A DNA stretch of 64,000 nt from Alkalihalophilus marmarensis DSM 21297 (GTDB taxonomy: Bacteria; Bacillota; Bacilli; Bacillales; Bacillaceae_D). The position numbers were made by a program, and so were the translations under genes. Numbering within the stretch: position 1 is the first letter of the stretch; every line of letters starts with the position of its first letter. This document shows positions 17,267 through 24,939 of this stretch, piece by piece. The notes beneath the pieces are model-generated. The model made no database searches. It worked only from the letters and a program-made list of their open reading frames with translations, and was not told where the DNA came from. The DNA lies in NCBI RefSeq assembly GCF_000474275.2, contig NZ_ATAE01000008.1:248001-312000 (forward strand), written 5' to 3'.

Positions 17267-18694
17267 TTATGAATTAAGATGCATTTTTGAATTAAGATTG
17301 TATTTATGGAGCTTTCTCACAACAGTTGATTGGCTTAATCTAAGAAGTTCAGCCATTTCATACGTCGTCTTGCATTGTTTTAAAGCATGTTCAAGCCAAT
17401 GTTTTTCTACTTGCGCCATTGCTTCTTTATAGGTGGAGGCGTTGATTGCCTCATTGGATTGACTGGCTGTAGCCTCCTCCATTGAGTTATGCTGCTGCTT
17501 GTGAATCAGAATCGGCAAATCACTTATTTCAATACGGTCCTTCTCTGAGGTAAGCACCAATCGTTCCATTGTATTTTCTAATTCACGCACATTTCCTGGC
17601 CAGTCGTAGGCAAGTAATTCATCGAGCGCAAGTGCTTGAAGATGCTTATGTACATTGTATTTTTTATTAAAGCTGTGGAGGTAGTGCTGAATTAATAGTA
17701 GAATATCATCTTTTCTTTTGCGCAGCGGCGGGATTTCGATCGGTATGACATGAAGCCTGTAGTATAGATCTTGCCTGAATGAACCGCTTCTGACCATTTC
17801 ATCTAAGTTTTGATTAGTTGAGGCAATCAGCCTGAAATCAATTTTATGAGGTTTTAATCCGCCCACTCGTGTGACAGTCTTTTCTTGCAGCACTTTTAAG
17901 AGTTTCGCTTGCATAGATAAAGGTAATTCCCCAATTTCATCAAGAAATAATGTGCCGCCGTCTGCTAATTCAATCATGCCGGGCTTGCCTTTTTTATGTG
18001 CTCCGGTAAATGAACCCGATTCATACCCGAACATTTCTGATTCAAATAACGCTTCAGGTATGGCGCTGCAATTTACTTCAATGAAAGGCTTTGAAGCTCG
18101 GCTGCTGCCACTATGAAGCGACTTCGCAAATACATTTTTCCCAACGCCTGATTCCCCTAAAAATACGACAGTTGCTTCTGAATCAGATACTCTTTTAACA
18201 AGCTCCCATACGCGTTTGATTGCTTTACTTTTTAAGATGACATTACGATCTTGTCCTTCTTTCTCAAGCAGCTCTTCTATCTGTGATTCGTATAGCCCCA
18301 TTTTCTCCTGCAGCGTATGGTAGTTTTCTCTCAGCTCTTCAATTTCAGTTAAATCGTATGAAAAACTGATGACACGAATGAGTGCTCCGTTCTCATTAAA
18401 CACCGGCACTCCTGTTGCAAGCACCGTTCGTTCTCCTTTTGTATGCTGAAGCACTTGGCATTCTTTTTTTTCTTCTAATACTTTTACCGTAATTGAAGGG
18501 GAAAAGATGTCTTCTTTTTCAAGATCATATACAGAGCGGCCTAGGATCTGGTTAAACTCTACGCCATATATATCAAGACAATTAGGGCTAGCCTTCAACA
18601 CATTGCCATCCCCGTCTGTAATAACAATATTGTCCTTTGACCCTTTTAAAATTGCCTGTAACTCTATCTCAACGAAGTTATTTCCTGAATCCAT
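17267..18694 (-). CDS. PAS-domain sigma-54-dependent transcriptional activator
   Basis: 475 aa enhancer-binding protein. An N-terminal PAS domain (about residues 12-120, NIVITDGDGNVLKASPNCLDI) is followed by a short coiled coil and an AAA+ domain: Walker A GESGVGKNVFAKS, sigma-54 contact loop ESGSFTGA, Walker B GGTLFLDEIGELP, sensor R-finger region YYRLHVIPIEIPPLRKR. The contact loop reads GSFTGA instead of the usual GAFTGA. A Fis-type HTH (YEMAELLRLSQSTVVRKLHKY) ends the protein. No receiver domain is present, so a ligand sensed by PAS is likely. It lies between two operons that both have -24/-12 promoters and probably activates both. Confidence 0.92.
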   Translation of the reverse strand: MDSGNNFVEIELQAILKGSKDNIVITDGDGNVLKASPNCLDIYGVEFNQILGRSVYDLEKEDIFSPSITVKVLEEKKECQVLQHTKGERTVLATGVPVFNENGALIRVISFSYDLTEIEELRENYHTLQEKMGLYESQIEELLEKEGQDRNVILKSKAIKRVWELVKRVSDSEATVVFLGESGVGKNVFAKSLHSGSSRASKPFIEVNCSAIPEALFESEMFGYESGSFTGAHKKGKPGMIELADGGTLFLDEIGELPLSMQAKLLKVLQEKTVTRVGGLKPHKIDFRLIASTNQNLDEMVRSGSFRQDLYYRLHVIPIEIPPLRKRKDDILLLIQHYLHSFNKKYNVHKHLQALALDELLAYDWPGNVRELENTMERLVLTSEKDRIEISDLPILIHKQQHNSMEEATASQSNEAINASTYKEAMAQVEKHWLEHALKQCKTTYEMAELLRLSQSTVVRKLHKYNLNSKMHLNS

Positions 18695-18740
18695 AGAAAA
18701 CCTTCCCTTCTAGGAGTTTGTACCATCAAATATATCATTT

Positions 18741-18760
18741 TTTGTGCTGGATTGTGCTGG
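18741..18760 (-). repeat. Tandem 9-10 bp repeat upstream of the activator gene
   Basis: On the minus strand CCAGCACAAT is followed directly by CCAGCACAAA, about 45-65 bases before the activator ATG. Two head-to-tail copies of CCAGCACAA could be an operator. No copy was found at the two sigma-54 promoters. Confidence 0.45.
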
Positions 18761-18851
18761 TTAAGAGTGTTTTTGCGTCTGTTCAGTCAAGATTTACGTT
18801 ACTTCTATTCGGAATTGGATTTATTGCTGAGAGAATTAACTTCTTTCAAAA

Positions 18852-18884
18852 AATGATTGCGTCAGTTGCCTCATAATTGCGCCG
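18852..18884. repeat. Dispersed intergenic repeat, copy 1
   Basis: Contains AATGATTGCGTCAGTT, an 8-base variable spacer, then ATTGCGCCG. The same two blocks recur at 54451-54482 with a 7-base spacer. ATTGCG occurs as a direct repeat at both ends. It sits between the activator start and the terminator of the second aldehyde dehydrogenase gene. Confidence 0.6.
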
Positions 18885-18894
18885 ATCTTTACAC

Positions 18895-18927
18895 AAACAA
18901 AAAATGGCGGGCATCTGCGCCCGCCAT
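18895..18927 (-). terminator. Terminator of the aminotransferase/aldehyde dehydrogenase operon
   Basis: Minus-strand ATGGCGGGC / GCCCGCCAT stem with a 6-nt loop, followed by TTTTTTGTTTG. Seven bases past the dehydrogenase stop. Confidence 0.92.
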
Positions 18928-18934
18928 ACCTAGC

Positions 18935-20359
18935 TTAATAGTTATGATTGAAAACGATCAATTTTTGCTCGGTCATTTCTTCGATCGCATATTTTACGCC
19001 TTCGCGGCCAACGCCACTTTCTTTGACACCGCCATAAGGCATATGGTCGACTCTGAATGTTGGAATATCATTAATCATCACACCGCCGACATGGATCTTT
19101 TTTGTCGCTGCAAAAGCGGTATGAATGTTTTCTGTATAAATACCAGCTTGCAGACCGTATTTAGAGTTGTTAACCTCATCGATTGCCTCATCAATGGATG
19201 TCACTTTGTTAATATGAACGATCGGTGCAAACACTTCCTGGCACGATACTTTCAATTCATTTCCTGCATGGAGCAGGACGGTAGGATAAAGAATATTCCC
19301 TTCTGCTTCTCCTCCGCAAGCAACCTCGGCCCCGTTTTCCTTCGCTTCCTCAATCCAGCTTAGAGCACGCTTGACATCTTTCGGGCTGATAAGAGCTGAT
19401 ACGTCCGTTTGGTCATCTAATGCGTCACCGACGGTTAACTTCTTAGTCTCTTGAACAAACTTTTCAACAAACTCCTCATACACTTCATCCATTACATAGA
19501 TACGCTGCAAGGAAATACACACCTGGCCTTGGAAAGCAAAGGCTCCAGAAACGGCACGAGAGATGATTTTATCTATATCTACGTTTTTATCAATAATGAC
19601 AGCTGCATTTGAGCCTAGCTCGAGCGTGACCTTCTTAAGACCCGCCTTATTACGAATGCCTATTCCTACTTCAGGGCTTCCGGTGAAGGAGATCTTTTTC
19701 ACACGGTCATCTGTAACAAGTTTTTCACCGACTAAAGCTCCGCTCCCCGTAACAATATTTAATGCCCCTTTCGGAAGACCTGCTTCTTCAAAAAGGTCTG
19801 CTAGAAACAGTGAGGATAGTGGTGTTTGACCTGCAGGCTTAAGGACAACTGCGTTTCCTGATGCAATTGCTGGACCTACTTTATGGGCAACAAGGTTCAT
19901 TGGGAAGTTAAAGGGAGTAATAGCTGCGACAACCCCAAGTGGTTCACGTACCGTATAGGCTGTTCTCCCTTCGCCGCCTTCTTGAGCATCTAGCGGCAAG
20001 GTTTCACCGTGAATCCGTTTCGCTTCCTCAGCCGAGAATTTGTAGGTCGCAATGGTTCTTGCCACTTCAGCACGGGCCGTTTTAATCGGCTTTGCTGCTT
20101 CAAGTGCAATCAATTGAGCTGCCTCTTCTTTACGCTCTTCTAATTTTATTGCAGCTCTTTCTAAAATGGCTGCCCGTTTGTGACTAGCGAGTTCAGCCAT
20201 TTCTTTGCTCGCTTTTTCAGCCGCTTCAATAGCTGCCTCTACCTGTTCTTCATTAGCTGATGCAATGTCTGCAATCTTTTCTCCCGTATAAGGAGAGGAT
20301 AATTCTGTATAGGAATGTCCTTCCACCCATTGACCATTTATATATAGATGCTTTTTCAC
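18935..20359 (-). CDS. Aldehyde dehydrogenase (lactaldehyde/semialdehyde type)
   Basis: 474 aa ALDH. Conserved sites are FTGSPEVG near residue 223, LELGSNAA near 245 with the general-base Glu, catalytic Cys in AFQGQVCISLQRI near 280, and the C-terminal PTFRVDHMPYGGVKESGVGREG. This C-terminal pattern is shared with lactaldehyde, glyceraldehyde-3-phosphate (non-phosphorylating) and sulfolactaldehyde dehydrogenases. It follows a class III aminotransferase by 21 bases, so it probably oxidises the semialdehyde made by that enzyme, such as malonate or succinate semialdehyde (inference). Start is GTG after GAGGG. Ended by a strong terminator. Confidence 0.88.
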   Translation of the reverse strand: MKKHLYINGQWVEGHSYTELSSPYTGEKIADIASANEEQVEAAIEAAEKASKEMAELASHKRAAILERAAIKLEERKEEAAQLIALEAAKPIKTARAEVARTIATYKFSAEEAKRIHGETLPLDAQEGGEGRTAYTVREPLGVVAAITPFNFPMNLVAHKVGPAIASGNAVVLKPAGQTPLSSLFLADLFEEAGLPKGALNIVTGSGALVGEKLVTDDRVKKISFTGSPEVGIGIRNKAGLKKVTLELGSNAAVIIDKNVDIDKIISRAVSGAFAFQGQVCISLQRIYVMDEVYEEFVEKFVQETKKLTVGDALDDQTDVSALISPKDVKRALSWIEEAKENGAEVACGGEAEGNILYPTVLLHAGNELKVSCQEVFAPIVHINKVTSIDEAIDEVNNSKYGLQAGIYTENIHTAFAATKKIHVGGVMINDIPTFRVDHMPYGGVKESGVGREGVKYAIEEMTEQKLIVFNHNY

Positions 20360-20380
20360 CTTGATCCCTCGCTTTTTTAA

Positions 20381-21712
20381 TTATTGTATTATGGATGTCT
20401 CTACTGCTTTGATTGCTTCATGTAATATGCTTATCATGTCATTGATTTGCTCTTTTGTGATAATTAATGGAGGAGAGAAAACGAGAGTATCCTGTCCGTT
20501 AAAGACAACCGAACGCAGAATCAATCCACGCTTTGCGGCTTCCGTAACAACCATAGGTGCTAGCGGCTGCGGAAATCTATCTCCTTTTTCTTTATCTTTC
20601 ATAAACTCAATCGCACCCATTAAGCCGAGCGCACGGACATCACCAATACTTTCAAAAGTATCCTGCAAGTTTTTAAATCCATTTAACATCTCTACACCCA
20701 TTTGGCTTGAATTAGCTATCAAATTTTCACGCTCAATGATCTCGAGGTTCCGAAGAGCGACTGCACATGCTACTGGATGCCCGCTGTACGTATACCCGTG
20801 AAGGAGAGTGCCAGTTGAGAGCTTTGTAAAGTCTTCATGCATACGGCTTGAGATCATAACCCCGCCAAGCTGGGCATAACCGCTTGTGACTCCCTTTGCA
20901 AAACACATCATATCAGGAGCAACATCATAATGATCCATTCCAAAATACGTACCTGTGCGCCCGAATCCTGTAATAACTTCATCTGTAATAAACAAAATTC
21001 CGTACTCATCACAGATCTCTCTCACCGCTTTAAAGTATTCTTTTGTTGCGATATGAAGACCGCCTGCTCCTTGAACCGGTTCAGAAATAAAGGCCGCAAT
21101 CGTCTCTGGCCCCTCTGACTCAATCACCTGTCTTAACGCTTCAGATGACATATGATCGGCATAATGAAAGTCTGGAGCAAGTGAGTTTGTAAAATCACGA
21201 AAAGCTTGAATTCCTGTGGCACTTGTTGCTCCCATAGCCACACCATGATAGGAATGTGTCCGTGAAATGATTTTTTTACGCTTAGGCTCGCCTTTTAATA
21301 TCCAGTAATGTCTTGCCAGCTTGTAGGCCGTATCATTTGATTCTGAGCCCCCAGAAGTGAAAAAGGTGGCAGTTAGATCTCCTGGAGCAATTTCTGCAAG
21401 CTTTGCTGAAAGCCTGATAGCTGGTTCGTTACTGAATGTCGCAAAAGAGGAACTAAACGCTAATGTCGACATTTGTTTACTTGCTACCTCACTAATTTCA
21501 CTGCGTCCATGACCGATATTGACATTCCATAAAGAAGACATTCCGTCGATGACTTTTTGGTCTGACATATCTGTTAAATAAATTCCCTCGCCTTTTGTGA
21601 ATATAAAAGCAGGACCATGCTCTTGCTGTGCGCCAATTGGTGAAGTAGGGTGTAAATAATGTTTCTTATCCAATTCACGAAGCTCTTCGATTTTACTTGT
21701 TTGTTGTGACAT
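20381..21712 (-). CDS. Class III PLP-dependent aminotransferase (omega-amino acid/amine)
   Basis: 443 aa. The fold-type I signature is complete: FTSGGSESNDTAYKLARHY near residue 112, SYHGVAMGATSATG near 150, LFITDEVITGFGRTG near 245 with the PLP Asp, and catalytic Lys in MCFAKGVTSGYAQLGG near 279. These enzymes move the terminal amino group of beta-alanine, GABA, putrescine or taurine to pyruvate or 2-oxoglutarate. The ATG lies 8 bases after GGGGAG. First gene of an operon driven by a perfect sigma-54 promoter, followed by an aldehyde dehydrogenase; together they would convert an amine or omega-amino acid to a carboxylate. Confidence 0.9.
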   Translation of the reverse strand: MSQQTSKIEELRELDKKHYLHPTSPIGAQQEHGPAFIFTKGEGIYLTDMSDQKVIDGMSSLWNVNIGHGRSEISEVASKQMSTLAFSSSFATFSNEPAIRLSAKLAEIAPGDLTATFFTSGGSESNDTAYKLARHYWILKGEPKRKKIISRTHSYHGVAMGATSATGIQAFRDFTNSLAPDFHYADHMSSEALRQVIESEGPETIAAFISEPVQGAGGLHIATKEYFKAVREICDEYGILFITDEVITGFGRTGTYFGMDHYDVAPDMMCFAKGVTSGYAQLGGVMISSRMHEDFTKLSTGTLLHGYTYSGHPVACAVALRNLEIIERENLIANSSQMGVEMLNGFKNLQDTFESIGDVRALGLMGAIEFMKDKEKGDRFPQPLAPMVVTEAAKRGLILRSVVFNGQDTLVFSPPLIITKEQINDMISILHEAIKAVETSIIQ

Positions 21713-21759
21713 CACAAACACTCCCCTTTATCTGCAATTCTTCTTGTACCTAAATATAG

Positions 21760-21775
21760 TGCAAAGTTTGTGCCA
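21760..21775 (-). promoter_or_regulatory. Sigma-54 (-24/-12) promoter of the aminotransferase operon
   Basis: Minus-strand TGGCACAAACTTTGCA matches TGGCAC-N5-TTGCA exactly, about 50 bases before the aminotransferase start. Confidence 0.9.
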
Positions 21776-21845
21776 ATTTTAAATGCTTGGTAAATCAAGA
21801 GTTTGTGCCTGATTGATTTAATATTAGATCGGATAAGTTGAAATA

Positions 21846-21863
21846 CGATTAAAATATTAATCG
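21846..21863. promoter_or_regulatory. Candidate upstream activator site, palindrome
   Basis: CGATTAAAATATTAATCG has 7-bp arms (CGATTAA / TTAATCG) around a 4-base centre. It lies about 70 bases upstream of the -24 element at 21775, a normal distance for an enhancer-binding protein. No second copy was found near the other sigma-54 promoter. Confidence 0.45.
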
Positions 21864-21901
21864 AAAGAGTGTGTTTGATTTATCGTTAAATTAATTGATA
21901 C

Positions 21902-21929
21902 AAAAAAAGACAAGTGTTCAACTTGTCTT
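21902..21929 (-). terminator. Terminator of the O-acetyltransferase gene
   Basis: AAGACAAGT / ACTTGTCTT stem with a 5-nt loop and a T7 tail on the minus strand, abutting the stop codon. Confidence 0.87.
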
Positions 21930-22502
21930 CTACCTCTTGTCATTCAAATCAATTTCTTTAATCACACGTGCAGGATTGCCACCTGCAATCACATTGTCAG
22001 GAACATCTTTTGTGACAACCGCTCCGGCTGCGATCACCGCATTGTCACCAATCGTAATTCCGGGATTGATGATCGCACTGCCGCCAATCCAAACGTTATC
22101 TCCAATTGTGACAGGCTTACCGTACTCTGGACCTTTGATCCGTTCAAATGGATTAATTGGATGAGTGGCTGTGTAAATATGTACCCCTGGTGCAAGCATG
22201 CAGTTGTTACCGAAACGAACTTCACATACATCCAAGATGACACAGTCAAAATTAGCGAAAAAGTGGTTGCCAACGTGAATATTATAGCCGTAATCACATC
22301 TGAAATTAGGCTCCATATATATATCGTCACCGGTCGATCCAAATAAATTTTTGATGGCTTGGATGCGCTTTTCATACTGTGACTCAGTCGTTTCGTTAAA
22401 CATTCGAGTTAAATATCTTGCCTGCTCACGGTCTCGCATGAGTTCTGGGTCCCAAGGTTCGTAAAGTTCACCGTCTATCATCTTTTGTTTCTCCGTTTTC
22501 AT
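21930..22502 (-). CDS. maa: Maltose/galactoside O-acetyltransferase family protein
   Basis: 190 aa left-handed beta-helix acetyltransferase. The N-terminal Mac domain reads [19 protein letters not shown], followed by hexapeptide repeats from [20 protein letters not shown] onward. The catalytic His is in [12 protein letters not shown], and the C-terminal loop has [18 protein letters not shown] and [23 protein letters not shown]. The family acetylates maltose, galactosides or other sugars with acetyl-CoA. ATG after GGAGGGG. It is followed upstream by a lipoprotein gene 14 bases away. The maa name follows the closest Bacillus type; the physiological sugar is unknown. Confidence 0.88.
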   Translation of the reverse strand: MKTEKQKMIDGELYEPWDPELMRDREQARYLTRMFNETTESQYEKRIQAIKNLFGSTGDDIYMEPNFRCDYGYNIHVGNHFFANFDCVILDVCEVRFGNNCMLAPGVHIYTATHPINPFERIKGPEYGKPVTIGDNVWIGGSAIINPGITIGDNAVIAAGAVVTKDVPDNVIAGGNPARVIKEIDLNDKR

Positions 22503-22516
22503 CCCATACCCCTCCG

Positions 22517-23065
22517 TTAGTCCTCTACTGTTATGATCCTGCTGATTCCTTCACTTACATGAACTTCTTTCCCTTCCTTACTATAATGAAAAGAAGGCTC
22601 AGCAATCAACTCATACACGCCCGGCGGCAACATGAGATCCTCATCAGCAAAGAAATCTTCCCAAAATTCATTTTCTTTGGAGTCTGCATCCCATGCCCCT
22701 GTTTTAACAAAATCCTCTCTGTGCGGTATGTCTTTTGTTAAGGTGGTATAGAGTAGTGGCAACACCATTGCTCCCTCAAGCTCAAAATCACCATCCAACG
22801 GCTTAATATGATTGTAATAGATCCTTCCGCCATGCCCTATCACTATTTCCTCTTTTTCACCCACATACATACTCTCTGTCCATGCTTTGATGACTTCCCC
22901 TTCCTGATAAACCTCTTTATCTGTATAGATGGTATACCTGATTTCTTCTGTTTGTTTTTCTGAATGAACAAACGTTCGCTCCTCTAGTTCTCTCTCAACA
23001 TCAACCTTATGAGTGCCACACGCAGTAAGCAAAGTAACGGCTGATATAACCATTAAAAGTTTCAT
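22517..23065 (-). CDS. Secreted lipoprotein, unknown function
   Basis: 182 aa with a classic lipobox: [16 protein letters not shown], giving Cys16 as the lipidated residue. The mature part has repeated beta-strand segments ([37 protein letters not shown]) that suggest an Ig-like or BsuPI-like beta sandwich. It would be tethered to the outer face of the membrane. Starts after AAAGGTGGG and precedes the acetyltransferase gene. No binding partner is evident. Confidence 0.8.
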   Translation of the reverse strand: MKLLMVISAVTLLTACGTHKVDVERELEERTFVHSEKQTEEIRYTIYTDKEVYQEGEVIKAWTESMYVGEKEEIVIGHGGRIYYNHIKPLDGDFELEGAMVLPLLYTTLTKDIPHREDFVKTGAWDADSKENEFWEDFFADEDLMLPPGVYELIAEPSFHYSKEGKEVHVSEGISRIITVED

Positions 23066-23121
23066 CTAGAACCCACCTTTCTTTATCTTGCTACTAGAAA
23101 TGAGACGAAGGAAATTTATAG

Positions 23122-24420
23122 AAGGTTTCAAGGAGAACCATCTATTACAATCTTGAAAAAATAAATGATTTGTTAAAAGACAATCAACTTGATCAAGTTC
23201 AACAAGTAAAGTCTGTAGGTATATTTATTACAACATCAGCGAAGAAAAAGATTCCAGAGCATGTGAAGCTTAATAAAAAAATCCAGTATGAGTACACGGC
23301 TCATGAGCGGCAAAAATTAATTTTAATCCTACTCTTTACCAGCTATGAACCTATTTATGTGAAAGACCTAATAACGGTAACTAAAGCTAGCAGGAATTCT
23401 TGCTTAAATGATTTGAAAGCGATTAAACAGCAGGCTAGGCAATATCGCCTTACGATCAATTATGAGCGAAGTAAAGGTTACTATATCCATGGACCGGAAT
23501 TTGAACTTCGAAAATGGTTTGTGAATGCTTTTACTTTTCAAAAAGATAATGATTTTTCCACAGAATTGATGTCTATTTGGAAGGAAGCAAATCCATGTTT
23601 AATAGAAACAGTTGAGCATAATGTTCAGTTGTTGCAAGTACTTCAAAACGATTTAGATGTGCAGTTAAATCCAGAATCTATTGAAGAGCTAACATGGCAT
23701 ATAGCATTTTTCTTAGAGAGAATGAAGCAAGGGGAATATGTCTTTTTAACAAAAGATGAAAAATTGGCTTTAGAGAATAATCGTGCTTACAAAGGAGCAG
23801 AACTTCTTAGTCAAGAACTATTCAACTCGAACCAACTGTCGGTCCCTGAGGATGAAATTTATTATTTGACCATCTTCTTGTTGAGTTTACGATCGCTCTC
23901 TGACAGTCCAATGAGTACTGTAAATGGGCTTGAAGACGTCGTAAGAAAAATGGTGATTGATTTTCAAAGGTATGCATGTATTGAGTTTGAGCACTTCAGA
24001 GCGGTTGAAGAGAATCTTTTAATTCATATCAGGCCAGCCTTTTATCGGTTAAAATATGGGATTTCAGCTAAGAACCCTCTAACGAAATCGATAAAAGAGA
24101 AATATGGAGATGTCTTTGAACTGACAAAAAAAGTCCTTCCTCATTTAGAACGCTTTGTAGGCGCAGCCATTAATGATGATGAAGCAGCTTACATCACGAT
24201 GCACTTTGGGGGATGGATGAGAAAAGAAGGAAGTCAGCCAGCTGAAAGAAAACATGCGTTGATTGTATGTTCAAGCGGTATTGGAACTTCTCAGATCTTG
24301 AAAAGTCAGTTAGAAACCTTATTTTCAACACTTGATTTTGAAGTAGTGACTTCAATAGAAGAATCTATAACAAATGCCGATCTGATTTTTACGACAGTTT
24401 CACTGCAGAAGCAAACGGTT
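23122..24420 (+). pseudogene. Truncated BglG/MtlR-family PTS transcriptional regulator
   Basis: The frame is open from 23122 and reads VSRRTIYYNLEKINDLLK, the end of a DeoR/Mga-type HTH, so the first helices are lost. It continues through a second HTH (YVKDLITVTKASRNSCLNDLKAI), PRD-like helical domains (HIAFFLERM near residue 205; YITMHFGGWM near 350) and a PTS EIIB-like domain with ALIVCSSGIGTSQILK, whose Cys is the phosphorylation site. The EIIB domain stops abruptly around DLIFTTVSLQKQTV and the frame runs into a PTS IIC fragment. Both ends are therefore missing. Such regulators normally control a sugar or ascorbate PTS operon. Confidence 0.82.
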
Positions 24421-24866
24421 CTTGCTGGGGTAGGTATGTTACTCGCTGAAATCATTCCTGCCTTTAAAGGGATTGCTGATAAAATTGTTCCAAATGCAAA
24501 ACCTGCTTTGGATGCACCTGTTGTTTTTCCGTTTGCACCTAATGCAGTAATTATCGGTTTCCTCTTTAGTTTTCTTGCAGGACTCGGAAGTATGTTCATC
24601 TTACCAGTATTCGGTCTTGCTTTAATCGTGCCCGCTTAGTCCCTCACTTCTTTACAGGAGCCGCTGCCGGAGTTTTCGGTAATGCAATGGGCGGCCGTCG
24701 CGGTGCGATCTTAGGAGCGGTCACAAACGGTATTCTTATTAGTTTCTTACCTGCCCTCTTACTACCAGTCCTTGGTTCTATAGGATTTGAAGGAACAACA
24801 TTCGGTGATTCTGATTTCGGAGTTGTAGGAATTCTACTAGGTTGGTTAATGAGTTTGTTTAATTAA
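24421..24866 (+). pseudogene. C-terminal fragment of a PTS ascorbate-type IIC protein (UlaA-like), frameshifted
   Basis: After the junction the frame reads MLLAEIIPAFKGIADKIVPN and KPALDAPVVFPFAPNAV, hallmark of UlaA/SgaT IIC proteins. It stops at a TAG (24637-24639) after LIVPA. One base is missing there: in the next frame the protein continues LVPHFFTGAAAGVFGNAMGG, RRGAILGAVTNGILISFLPA and ends GWLMSLFN at 24866. So the fragment lacks roughly the first 70 percent of the transporter and also carries a one-base deletion. A terminator follows. Confidence 0.85.
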
Positions 24867-24881
24867 TATTTAATAAAGTTT

Positions 24882-24934
24882 AAAAAAATCGGGCTGTCCC
24901 AATAGGTCATTAAAGATCTCAGGGGCAGCCCGAT
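24882..24934. terminator. Terminator of the siderophore operon
   Basis: ATCGGGCTGTCCC pairs with GGGGCAGCCCGAT (one mismatch) around a 21-nt loop. The minus-strand side ends in TTTTTTTAAAC, terminating the siderophore operon; the plus side can end the UlaA remnant. Confidence 0.82.
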
Positions 24935-24939
24935 TGTGC

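Noticed and set aside
18857-19363. 168-codon plus-strand frame
   Set aside because: Antisense to the aldehyde dehydrogenase gene, Cys/His-rich as shadow frames often are, and crosses a terminator.
20361-20801. 146-codon plus-strand frame
   Set aside because: Antisense shadow of the class III aminotransferase.
22034-22375. 113-codon minus-strand frame inside the O-acetyltransferase gene
   Set aside because: Out-of-frame shadow on the same strand; hexapeptide repeats are in the other frame.
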